A DNA stretch of 5,640 nucleotides from CAYRAV01 sp964422365 (GCA_964422365.1 CAYRAV010000113.1:1-5640), one strand, 5' to 3'; positions 1-5,097 are shown, counted from the first letter of the stretch. Made by a program: numbers and translations. The notes: generated by a model not told the origin, from the letters alone.

Positions 1-40
1 ACATTCTTGGTCTTTTCCGTCAAGACAAAAATTTTTACAC

Positions 41-69
41 TTGACAAAACTGCTGTATACCTTTAGAAT
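41..69 (+). promoter_or_regulatory. Near-consensus sigma-A promoter, antisense to the LPD3-like gene
   Basis: TTGACA at 41-46, a 17-base spacer, then TAGAAT at 64-69: 11 of 12 consensus positions at ideal spacing. It reads rightward, against every gene in the window, and a transcript starting near 76 would run into the 3' end of the LPD3-like gene on the opposite strand. No convincing plus-strand gene follows; the first ATG (85) opens a 19-codon frame without a good ribosome binding site. It could make an antisense RNA, or be a leftover of an older arrangement. The bases are seen; the activity is inferred. Confidence 0.5.
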
Positions 70-104
70 ATAGATTATAAGAAATGAGTTTTTCAACCGT
101 ACAG

Positions 105-629
105 CTATTGCTCATGCGGCTTGCTCGTTTCTTTTTTTGTCCTTAAAACATCATACAGGTACAGTTTCCCATCCTGCGCATGGCGTACCAGTATTCTCGC
201 CATAAAGACATTATATCTGACCAGTTCCATACTGTCATCATAAACAGGTATTGCGAAACGTGTATCATACCGATACCATCCGAATTTTGCATTGGTATTA
301 TGTTTCTGTGCATAGTTTTCTGCAAATGTTTTATTCGTGGCAATTTCTATCATCTCTTTAATAATGCTTGAGGAATTTGCCTTTGCATACATATTTGCAC
401 CCCTTAGTGTTCTTGTGTCTTTGGAATGTGTAAACTCGTCTGGAAAATCTGCACCTATGTATACCACGTCTGATGTTTCCGTAATCTCTGTACACTCCCC
501 GATGTATTCTTTCAGACAATCCTCAACAATATTCCAGTCCACGCTCCTTCTACCCTTGAAACGCAAATCATTAATGACCACAATGCTTTTACCGTCAGCG
601 TCTTTTATAATATCAACTTTCTTTTTCAC
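105..629 (-). CDS. Stand-alone LPD3-like (BECR nuclease-related) domain protein
   Basis: A 174-aa soluble protein with no signal peptide or membrane segment. It resembles the LPD3 domain ('large polyvalent protein-associated domain 3') and related phage Barnase-EndoU-ColicinE5/D-RelE-like domains, which usually sit inside very large polyvalent proteins of phages and conjugative elements. The family-like signature is visible in order: DEFTHSKDT at residues 64-72, a helix with EMIEIATNK at 92-100, GWYRYDTRFAIP at 118-129, and LYLYDVLRTKKETS at 156-169. H68 and the Tyr/Arg/Thr of the GWYRYDTR stretch are candidate active-site residues if it is a nuclease. The start is GTG at 629, preceded by AAGGAG eight bases upstream. 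Here the domain forms the whole protein, so it may be an RNase toxin, an immunity-like relative, or a domain freed from a decayed mobile element. No antitoxin gene is recognisable next to it. The family call is from memory; the activity is inferred. Confidence 0.7.
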   Translation of the reverse strand: MKKKVDIIKDADGKSIVVINDLRFKGRRSVDWNIVEDCLKEYIGECTEITETSDVVYIGADFPDEFTHSKDTRTLRGANMYAKANSSSIIKEMIEIATNKTFAENYAQKHNTNAKFGWYRYDTRFAIPVYDDSMELVRYNVFMARILVRHAQDGKLYLYDVLRTKKETSKPHEQ

Positions 630-670
630 TGTAACTGCTCCTTACAAAATTCTTTTTATCCAACAGCTAC

Positions 671-699
671 ATTGTATCACGCTTACTTATGTAATTCCA
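671..699 (-). promoter_or_regulatory. Extended -10 promoter for the LPD3-like gene
   Basis: On the minus strand, TACAAT (671-676) is preceded by TG one base upstream (678-679), giving an extended -10 element. A 17-base spacer leads to a weak -35, TGGAAT (694-699). Transcription would start near 664, giving a leader of about 35 bases that contains the AAGGAG site of the GTG-start gene. Confidence 0.45.
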
Positions 700-813
700 T
701 TTAAAAATTCATTAAAAACAATTCTTCTTGTCTCAAAAATTTATATACTGCAAATAACTTTTGGGAAAAACTCACATTAGACTTGTACTATTATCATGAC
801 TGTTTTATAGAAG

Positions 814-828
814 TATCATTGTATGATA
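814..828. repeat. Perfect palindrome, operator-like
   Basis: TATCAT, three central bases, ATGATA: a perfect 6-3-6 inverted repeat. On the minus strand it lies just downstream of a TTGACA hexamer (835-840), where a -10 box would be expected, and the best match there (GATACT) is poor. It could be a repressor-type operator over a weak promoter. Such palindromes also arise by chance in AT-rich DNA. Confidence 0.35.
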
Positions 829-927
829 ATCTTCTGTCAACATAACAGTTCTTCCTGTCAATCAAAAAATAACTTGTAAATATGTATAGAGCTTTGGCAT
901 TAACAAAAATTAGTACAATATATAGCA

Positions 928-950
928 ATTTTCCACTTCGTTCCATCAAT
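928..950 (-). repeat. Copy 1 of a ~22-base intergenic element
   Basis: Read on the minus strand it starts ATTGATGGAAC and ends GTGGAAAAT. It overlaps the stop codon of the methyltransferase gene. It matches the copy at 3564-3585 at 20 of 22 positions with one inserted base. Confidence 0.4.
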
Positions 951-1671
951 TCTTTATCGCCCTTGTCATAAATTGCAGTTCTGTAATATCATCCATTTGA
1001 CATTCAACATATCCGTTGATAAGAAAACCGCATTCAATCAGACCACCTAAGTACTCTTCCATTGTATGTCCATACTCAATCCAGTCTGAGTCATCGTAAT
1101 CCTTAGAACAAAACGGCATTCTATGTACAGCCTTGTAGTATCCGCCATTTTCATCACTAATATAGTCACATACATAATTGATTGGATTTGGAGCCATCAT
1201 GATAAAGACGCCTCCCTTATTTAACACACGGTAACATTCTCTAAACACAACACTTAGTTTTGGAATGTACATTAGCGAAGGGGGATTTATAATGTAATCA
1301 AAATAACAATCGTTAAACATTGATAAATCGCATATATTGCCTTTTACTATTTGAATTTGCAGGTTTTCATTTTTTGCAATTTCTCTGTCTTTATCCAGCA
1401 TTTTATTTGAAATATCAATAACCGTAACTTCTGCTCCCGCGCATGCAAGCAAGGGTGCCTGCAATCCGCCGCCGCCCGCTAAACAAAGAACCTTTTTTCC
1501 TTTTATATCCTTTAACCATTCTTCCGGAACATCCCTGTCAAAGAATTTTAATTTCAGTTTTCCTGCTTTTGCAGCCCGAAGCTGTTCTTTCGAGGCACTT
1601 GCAGTCCAATCCGCACTGTTTGCAACAAGGTTGTCTATATTTTTTTCTACTTGTTTAAAAATATCTTTCAT
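946..1671 (-). CDS. Class I SAM-dependent methyltransferase
   Basis: A 241-aa cytoplasmic enzyme expected to transfer a methyl group from S-adenosylmethionine; the acceptor cannot be told from sequence. The Rossmann-fold motifs are in order: glycine-rich motif I VLCLAGGGGLQAPLL at residues 61-75, the acidic end of strand 2 in VTVIDIS (D86), GNICDL at 111-116, FDYIINPPSLMYI at 124-136, and the ECYRVLNKGGVFIMMAPNP stretch at 145-163. The N-terminal 60 residues form a helical cap. The NPPS at 129-132 looks like the (N/D)PPY motif of amino-methylating enzymes. Otherwise the protein resembles small-molecule type methyltransferases of the Methyltransf_11/25 kind, and no target-recognition domain is present. 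The start is ATG at 1671 with AAAGGAGA about 10 bases upstream. Its own TATAAT box suggests it can be transcribed alone. It is intact and of usual length. Confidence 0.88.
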   Translation of the reverse strand: MKDIFKQVEKNIDNLVANSADWTASASKEQLRAAKAGKLKLKFFDRDVPEEWLKDIKGKKVLCLAGGGGLQAPLLACAGAEVTVIDISNKMLDKDREIAKNENLQIQIVKGNICDLSMFNDCYFDYIINPPSLMYIPKLSVVFRECYRVLNKGGVFIMMAPNPINYVCDYISDENGGYYKAVHRMPFCSKDYDDSDWIEYGHTMEEYLGGLIECGFLINGYVECQMDDITELQFMTRAIKN

Positions 1672-1698
1672 AGTTATATTATCTCCTTTTTAATTTAA

Positions 1699-1728
1699 AT
1701 TATATTTCCCATTCAGGCTTTCGATTAA
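1699..1728 (-). promoter_or_regulatory. Promoter for the methyltransferase gene
   Basis: A perfect TATAAT on the minus strand (1699-1704) with TTAATC (1723-1728) 18 bases upstream as a weak -35. Transcription would start near 1692, about 21 bases before the ATG, leaving the AGGAG site in the leader. The 12-base palindrome TAATTTAAATTA (1691-1702) overlaps the -10 box. Confidence 0.4.
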
Positions 1729-1772
1729 AATTCAGTATGCAGATACTCACCTTTCACAACAAAATCAACCAT
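1725..1772 (-). CDS. Possible 15-codon small ORF or gene remnant
   Basis: MVDFVVKGEYLHTEF then TAA. It starts 23 bases after the stop of the upstream acetyltransferase, with a purine-rich GGAAAGAG a few bases before the ATG. Shifting frame near its end continues with NFNRKPEWEI before another stop, so it may be the frameshifted remainder of a longer reading frame. I do not recognise it. It could equally be chance in the gap between the acetyltransferase and methyltransferase genes. Confidence 0.15.
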   Translation of the reverse strand: MVDFVVKGEYLHTEF

Positions 1773-1795
1773 AGTTTTCTCTTTCCATTTAGAAT

Positions 1796-2248
1796 TTAGA
1801 AATCCTTTTTTATCATTCTAAATCGTGTGTCTTCGTCACTCATAATTGAATACCCCAATCGCTTATATAACTTTAATGCTGAACTATTTGATTTCTCAAC
1901 ATGAAAAACTATTGTGGAAATATTCGCTTCTTTTGCAAACCTTTCAGCGGTTTTTATTAGCTTTGTTCCAATTCCGTTGCTGCGGTATTTTTTAGAAACA
2001 GAAAAATCATCCAAGTAAATGAAATTTTCATGTTCGCGGTGTACTTCTATAGAAAGATACCCGACAACTGAATCATTTACTTCTGCGACGCATATCCAAT
2101 CTTCATGGTCATCAAAAAACTTATCAAGATATCCATCTTCATATCCATCAACATTCTTTTTAGAATATATAGTTTGAAGCATCTCTTTAAACAATTCTTT
2201 TATTTTGGCTTCATCTTCTTTTACTGCTTTTCTTATTTTCCATTCCAT
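1796..2248 (-). CDS. GNAT family N-acetyltransferase
   Basis: A 150-aa single-domain GNAT enzyme that would transfer an acetyl group from acetyl-CoA to an amine; the substrate is unknown. The fold is complete. The N-terminal strand and helix are WKIRKAVKEDEAKIKELF. The acceptor-side strands WICVAEVNDSVVGYLSIEV (residues 51-69) are followed by YLDDFSVSKKYRSNGIGTKL (79-98), which contains motif A with the pyrophosphate-binding R-S-N-G-I-G (89-94). Motif B is HVEKSNSSALKLYKRLGY (116-133). Length is normal for the family. The start is ATG at 2248, with GGAGAG about 10 bases upstream. A TATAAA on the minus strand (2284-2289) could be a -10 box, but no good -35 accompanies it, so read-through from the DUF4869 gene 97 bases upstream is possible. 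It differs clearly from the RimL-type GNAT at 3646-4176, so the two are not a recent duplication. Confidence 0.88.
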   Translation of the reverse strand: MEWKIRKAVKEDEAKIKELFKEMLQTIYSKKNVDGYEDGYLDKFFDDHEDWICVAEVNDSVVGYLSIEVHREHENFIYLDDFSVSKKYRSNGIGTKLIKTAERFAKEANISTIVFHVEKSNSSALKLYKRLGYSIMSDEDTRFRMIKKDF

Positions 2249-2345
2249 GAATTATTATCTCTCCAAAATCATAATGAACCCGTTTTATATGAACTATTAC
2301 TCAATGTATACCATGCGTAAAGCCTCACTTAGACAAATTCACCTG

Positions 2346-2765
2346 CTACAGGCACAGTTCTTTCATAGAATGTACAATCTGTCCTGTATTTAATATCTGT
2401 ATGTCAAAAGGTTCCTCTCCGAATTGGAGCAAATGTCGCAGATTAATTGTCCTGTCTTCCTTCTCGGCTATTTTTAACAGCCAGCGCACGCAATTGTCTC
2501 CGCAGGTAGAAGCATTAAAAACCTTTGATGTGTTAAATTTAACAAGTATCAGCGTCTTAACACCGCCTGATAAGCCAATCGGGGGTATTTTTCCAAGAAC
2601 AGGGCTGTCAATTACTCCGCTGTCCAATACCGTAGATTTGTCTATATCAAGAATCATTTCTTTTACAAAGGGATCGATAATCCATTCGTCTTCATAATCA
2701 TATTTGAAATATGCCGCTGTATTATATACTGCTTCCGGCATATCTCCGTAAAAAACTGAAAGCAT
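2346..2765 (-). CDS. DUF4869 family protein
   Basis: A 139-aa soluble protein that I recognise as DUF4869, a family of unknown function found in Clostridia accessory DNA. Typical features are the start MLSVFYGDMPEAVYNTAAYF, an acidic DYEDEWI stretch (residues 24-30), SPVLGKIPPIGLSGGVKTLIL at about 54-74, the Cys-containing FNASTCGDNCVRWLL at 83-97, and the end ILNTGQIVHSMKELCL. The family typically begins at MLxxFYGDMPE, and AAGGAGGAT lies directly before that ATG at 2765. The frame stays open 21 codons further upstream to 2828, but those codons read through the ribosome binding site and are not part of the gene. The protein is complete and no catalytic residues can be named. The conserved cysteines in CGDNC might bind a metal or form a disulfide, which is inference. 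A candidate promoter with a palindrome over its -10 lies about 40 bases upstream. Confidence 0.82.
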   Translation of the reverse strand: MLSVFYGDMPEAVYNTAAYFKYDYEDEWIIDPFVKEMILDIDKSTVLDSGVIDSPVLGKIPPIGLSGGVKTLILVKFNTSKVFNASTCGDNCVRWLLKIAEKEDRTINLRHLLQFGEEPFDIQILNTGQIVHSMKELCL

Positions 2766-2804
2766 TTTATCCTCCTTCCAAAATCTAAAAAATAAAACTG
2801 ATTT

Positions 2805-2828
2805 ATTGTAACAATTACAAAAATACAT
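2805..2828 (-). promoter_or_regulatory. Candidate DUF4869 -10 box overlapped by a palindrome
   Basis: TACAAT on the minus strand (2805-2810) is a good -10 box. The -35 at 17-base spacing (TAGGAA, lying just beyond this interval) is weak. A perfect 6-3-6 palindrome, TTGTAA-CAA-TTACAA (2806-2820), covers the -10 box, as an operator would. Transcription would start about 33 bases before the ATG. Confidence 0.3.
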
Positions 2829-2884
2829 TCCTATCTGCTTTATAATCTGGAATTCAGTTTTTTCCAGTTTTTGTAAATTCTTAA

Positions 2885-2906
2885 ATTTGTTACCTCATTC
2901 ATCAAT
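2885..2906 (-). repeat. Copy 2 of the ~22-base intergenic element
   Basis: On the minus strand it starts ATTGATGAATG and ends AACAAAT. It lies about 25 bases past the stop of the SAP/DUF6434 gene. It matches copy 3 at 17 of 22 positions, and the match extends upstream: GGCAGGAT here against GGCGGGAC in copy 3. Confidence 0.35.
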
Positions 2907-2931
2907 ATCCTGCCTGATAAACCAAAAATTA

Positions 2932-3503
2932 TCATTTTATTGCTATAAGGTCTGTTCTTTCATAGCGATTATGTCCTTGTAATTGCTTTTTGTATTTCCA
3001 ACACTTAATTGCTTCCTCTAAAGATTTTCCTTGATTGTCTGCAAAAAAATCGCGAATATAAGTATTGTACTCGAACTGCCTATCAATTTTTGTTTTCCCT
3101 TTTTTCTTATCCTCAAGAATTTGATAATAAGCAGTAATTGCTTCTTTATAAGTCTTTCCTGTATTATTTTTTAACCATTTTTGAAAAACTACATTGAATG
3201 AAAAACTACTTCCAATATGCTCTTTAAAAAATGCCCTATGTTTTTCCGAACAAACGAAGTCTGCTTCAATTTTTGTATCTTCACTAATGGTAGATATTAT
3301 TGTTACTTTTTTCTTGCCTTTGAAGCAGACAATACCTTACCTGTATCAAGAAAATAAGCAATCCTATCTGCTATTTCTATTTTTCCACCCGAAACAGGAA
3401 TACCATTTTGTCTACAAAAACTTATTAATTCCTCTTTCAAATAATAGAAATCACGAAATATTTTACTATCTAAATTCGTATCTAAAACAGGTCTTTCACC
3501 CAT
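2932..3503 (-). CDS. SAP-domain/DUF6434 protein, split into two frames by a -1 shift
   Basis: The first frame (3503-3303) encodes 66 aa ending in a TAA. The second (3306-2932) encodes 124 aa with no start of its own. Joined by a -1 shift at A AAA AAG they give 190 aa, the length I expect for this family. Residues about 22-52 (LKEELISFC ... GGKIEIADRIAYFL) are a SAP-like helix-extension-helix, usually DNA-binding. The C-terminal part is DUF6434-like and holds an internal duplication: FNVVFQKWLKNNTGKTYKEAI (about 103-123) and YNTYIRDFFADNQGKSLEEAI (about 146-166). The start is ATG at 3503 with AGAGGAA upstream. Both parts look unspoiled: neither contains a further stop, and the second keeps all family motifs. 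It is therefore a gene expressed by programmed frameshifting, a very recent one-base-deletion pseudogene, or a sequencing error. The true role of the family is unknown to me. Confidence 0.75.
3303..3312 (-). promoter_or_regulatory. Candidate -1 frameshift site: A AAA AAG followed by TAA
   Basis: The heptamer at 3306-3312 is in the correct zero-frame phase (AGA AAA AAG) and is identical to the slippery site of E. coli dnaX. The stop TAA (3303-3305) follows at once. Slipping back one base gives GTA ACA ATA and leads into the DUF6434 frame. An AAAGG lies four bases upstream, closer than the usual stimulatory Shine-Dalgarno. Downstream, after nine bases, only a weak AT-rich stem (TATCT/AGATA) is visible. 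Confidence 0.45.
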
Positions 3504-3563
3504 ATATATTCCTCTTTTCTACTATAAATATCAAATATTGATTTGTTTAATCTCCGATTCCCG

Positions 3564-3585
3564 ATTTTCTACTTTGTTCATCAAT
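3564..3585 (-). repeat. Copy 3 of the ~22-base intergenic element
   Basis: On the minus strand it starts ATTGATGAAC and ends AGTAGAAAAT. It lies some 60 bases past the stop of the RimL-type acetyltransferase gene and directly after a GC-rich inverted repeat. Confidence 0.4.
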
Positions 3586-3589
3586 GTCC

Positions 3590-3618
3590 CGCCCAATAGA
3601 ATTGTCTTTTGCTGGGCG
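3590..3618 (-). repeat. GC-rich inverted repeat downstream of the RimL-type gene
   Basis: CGCCCA (3590-3595) and TGGGCG (3613-3618) form a perfect 6-bp stem around a 17-base loop. No T-run follows on the minus strand, so it is a poor intrinsic terminator. GC-rich blocks are rare in this AT-rich window. It abuts copy 3 of the intergenic element. Confidence 0.4.
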
Positions 3619-3645
3619 CACAACTGGAATTTATCAAACAAAATC

Positions 3646-4176
3646 CTATACAATGGTAAGCCTATATTTCTTCGTATCAAAAGAAGTCACACCATCAAAT
3701 TTGGTATGTATTTCATTATGTTCATAAACAAATCCGCATTTTCTCAATACTGCACCAGACGCAGGGTTATCTACTGCATGCCAAGATACAAATTCTCTTT
3801 GTTTCAATTCCTTAACAGCAAATTCAAGAATTGCCTTCGCCGCTTCTGTTGTATACCCTTGATTCCAATACTTGTACATAATATTATACCCTAACTCGAA
3901 AACGCCTTCTTCTTCATTAAAATTAACTCCTCCACCTCCAAATAGGTATTGTTTATCTTTTAATGTAAATCCCCACTGATATATTTTATCATTTAAAATA
4001 TTGTTTTCTTCAAATTTCAGCCATTCTATCGTATCTTTGACAGAATTATGTGTACACCATCTAACATATTTTGATACACGGTCATCAGAAGTCCATCTCT
4101 CATATATATCATCTGCATCCATAACTGATAATGGTCTTAATAGCATTCTTTCTGTTTCTATGATAGGGGTTCTCAT
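3646..4176 (-). CDS. RimJ/RimL-type GNAT N-acetyltransferase
   Basis: A 176-aa enzyme of the Acetyltransf_3 group, which acetylates protein N-termini or small amines with acetyl-CoA; the substrate is not predictable here. The usual opening IIETERMLLRPLSVMDADDI (residues 5-24) is followed by the acceptor-side region with WTSDDRVSKYVRW. The strand LGYNIMYKYWNQGYTTEAA (95-113) includes the motif A turn W-N-Q-G-Y-T-T-E-A, and motif B is HAVDNPASGAVLRKCGF (133-149). A GGGG run at about 80-83 sits in the strand before ELGYNI. I place the start at ATG 4176 because GGAGG lies 6 bases upstream; the GTG at 4188 would put that ribosome binding site inside the gene. The protein is complete. It shares only the fold with the GNAT at 1796-2248. 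Confidence 0.88.
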   Translation of the reverse strand: MRTPIIETERMLLRPLSVMDADDIYERWTSDDRVSKYVRWCTHNSVKDTIEWLKFEENNILNDKIYQWGFTLKDKQYLFGGGGVNFNEEEGVFELGYNIMYKYWNQGYTTEAAKAILEFAVKELKQREFVSWHAVDNPASGAVLRKCGFVYEHNEIHTKFDGVTSFDTKKYRLTIV

Positions 4177-4264
4177 TTTTTCCTCCACAATCTTTTAATT
4201 TTATCCCACAGTTTCCCACCAAGTTTTTCGCGCACACTAATCGATGCAGTATTATTTTCATACT

Positions 4265-4297
4265 CCCGCGTGCATTTCATTTACAAAATTGCGCGGG
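4265..4297 (-). repeat. GC-rich inverted repeat downstream of the 101-aa gene
   Basis: CCCGCG (4265-4270) and CGCGGG (4292-4297) pair perfectly across 21 bases, with two more weak pairs inside. On the minus strand it follows the stop of the 101-aa gene by about 40 bases. There is no T-run after it. As at 3590-3618, the 3' arm runs into GCGGGA on the minus strand. Confidence 0.4.
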
Positions 4298-4335
4298 TCT
4301 TTCCCTCAGACAGCCTGTTATATGGTTTACTCCTA

Positions 4336-4641
4336 TTAATTACCATCCCATTCTGCAACATCAATGATGTAGTCTTCATTATCGTATACAAAAGATTCCA
4401 TCATTTCAATGACTTTATCCTGCGGCATTTCTGGTGAATACCTGTCTGTAACATCTTCAGTATTCAGTTCTTCTGTCCCGTTCAGCCAAGATGTCATCAG
4501 CCATGTTGCATCCTCCTGGTATATGTTAACCGTTACATGGATATTTTCTTCAATGCAGAATTCTTGTTCCGCAACTACATCTGTTACTATACTGGAATCT
4601 ACATTAAAATCTGTTCCGTCAATATTTACATTTGTTGTCAT
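4336..4641 (-). CDS. Small acidic protein of unknown function
   Basis: 101 aa, strongly acidic, with no membrane segment and no cysteine cluster. I do not recognise it. The N-terminal half looks like beta strands (TNVNIDGTDFNVDSS, then EENIHVTVNIYQ). The middle, ATWLMTSWLNGTEEL, has two tryptophans. The end is an acidic helix-like stretch, PQDKVIEMMESFVYDNEDYI, followed by a short EWDGN tail. The start is ATG at 4641, supported by AAGGAAG about 8 bases upstream; the open frame up to 4665 reads through that site. The ATG overlaps the TGA of the upstream decayed gene as ATGA, a sign of former translational coupling. Its small size and charge would suit an immunity, antitoxin or DNA-mimic protein, but nothing in the sequence proves this. 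Confidence 0.65.
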   Translation of the reverse strand: MTTNVNIDGTDFNVDSSIVTDVVAEQEFCIEENIHVTVNIYQEDATWLMTSWLNGTEELNTEDVTDRYSPEMPQDKVIEMMESFVYDNEDYIIDVAEWDGN

Positions 4642-4904
4642 ATCACATCTTCCTTTCCAAACCAATTACCTAAACAATTACACTCTTGTAATACAAAAGC
4701 TAATGGATGCAATTTCTTCGGTTTTCCACCAAGGCGGACAAAATTATTTATATAAATATTCATTTGTTTTTAGCCTGTGTGAAAATAATTTTCAAAGTCT
4801 GCAAAACGATAAAATGCAGTTGTATCAGGATTGTCTTTCGCCAGTTTTCTGATAAACCCGAATTTGTCAGTTTCTATTGAAAAAATATCAATTCTATTTC
4901 TCAA
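4638..4904 (-). pseudogene. Interrupted small conserved-type protein (in-frame TAA, no good start)
   Basis: One frame encodes FSIETDKFGFIRKLAKDN, then NPDTTAFYRFADFENYF and HTG, reaches an in-frame TAA at 4770-4772, and continues in the same frame as MNIYINN, VRLGGKPKKLHPLAFVLQ and CNCLGNWFG to a TGA at 4638. The two halves read as a single protein I remember as a common hypothetical in Lachnospiraceae, where a helix connects ADFENYF to the LGGKP...HPLxFVLQ part. There is no ATG before the first half; TTG at 4904 is the only start and has a poor ribosome binding site. The simplest reading is a 5'-truncated gene with a single nonsense change. Its TGA overlaps the ATG of the 101-aa gene, so the two were probably a coupled pair. 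Function unknown. Confidence 0.55.
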
Positions 4905-5097
4905 TGGATTTTTGCTCTTTATTATTTATCCATCCAACTAATACCATTATAAAGCTTACAATTATTCCAGTAACAAAACCAAAAACATGTGTCATAAATG
5001 AGCCCATATTATTGTTCGCAAAAATAAAAAATGCAATTACAATTATAATATCCAATCTATACCATAAATTAGAACTTGTATAAGTATTAATATAAGC
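4894..5097 (-). pseudogene. C-terminal remnant of a rhomboid-like intramembrane protease
   Basis: An open frame with no start codon at its 5' end runs to a TAG at 4894. It encodes two hydrophobic segments, LDIIIVIAFFIF and GFVTGIIVSFIMVLVGW, linked by NNNMGSFMTHVF, and ends in a charged tail NNKEQKSIEK. The THVFGFVTGI stretch resembles the last catalytic helix of rhomboid proteases, where His pairs with a Ser in an earlier GxSG helix. That serine helix and all upstream membrane segments are missing. The frame begins inside the last codons of the phospholipase C-like gene, so a deletion or insertion has joined the two. It cannot be a working protease. With only a short hydrophobic stretch to judge, another membrane protein is possible. 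Confidence 0.45.

Larger units (their letters stand above)
630..945. other. 316-base intergenic region, no confident gene
   Basis: This gap between the methyltransferase and the LPD3-like gene is the longest in the window. It holds the LPD3-gene promoter near 671-699, a perfect palindrome at 814-828, and two minus-strand TTGACAG copies 21 bases apart (-35-like; TGTCAA on the plus strand at 835-840 and 856-861). A 12-codon minus-strand frame at 805-843 (MLTEDYHTMILL) has AGGAAG seven bases upstream, but is too short to accept without conservation. I see no longer coding frame and no T-tailed terminator. Confidence 0.5.

Noticed and set aside
337..780. 147-codon plus-strand open frame
   Set aside because: It lies largely opposite the LPD3-like gene, has no ribosome binding site, and its product is low-complexity hydrophobic/serine-rich sequence typical of an antisense shadow.
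1275..1290. NPPS motif suggesting a DNA adenine-N6 methyltransferase
   Set aside because: The protein is short, has no target-recognition domain and no neighbouring nuclease, and otherwise looks like a small-molecule class I methyltransferase.
2847..2867. Inverted repeat CTGGAA/TTCCAG as a terminator of the SAP/DUF6434 gene
   Set aside because: Six AT-leaning pairs with a nine-base loop and no T-run after it on the minus strand; too weak to call.
2346..2962. Shared 12-base word GTTCTTTCATAG near 2356 and 2952
   Set aside because: Both copies are coding DNA at the ends of unrelated proteins (SMKEL and RYERT in different frames), and flanking bases do not match.
3194..3541. 115-codon plus-strand open frame over the frameshift region
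   Set aside because: It is antisense to the SAP/DUF6434 gene; the minus-strand translation carries recognisable family motifs in both parts.
4174..4188. GTG at 4188 as start of the RimL-type acetyltransferase
   Set aside because: GGAGG lies between this GTG and the ATG at 4176 with ideal spacing to the ATG, and family members usually begin near the IxTERLxLR motif.
4409..4852. 147-codon plus-strand open frame
   Set aside because: It is antisense to the 101-aa gene and the decayed gene beside it, with no start signals, and the minus-strand frames have much better coding evidence.
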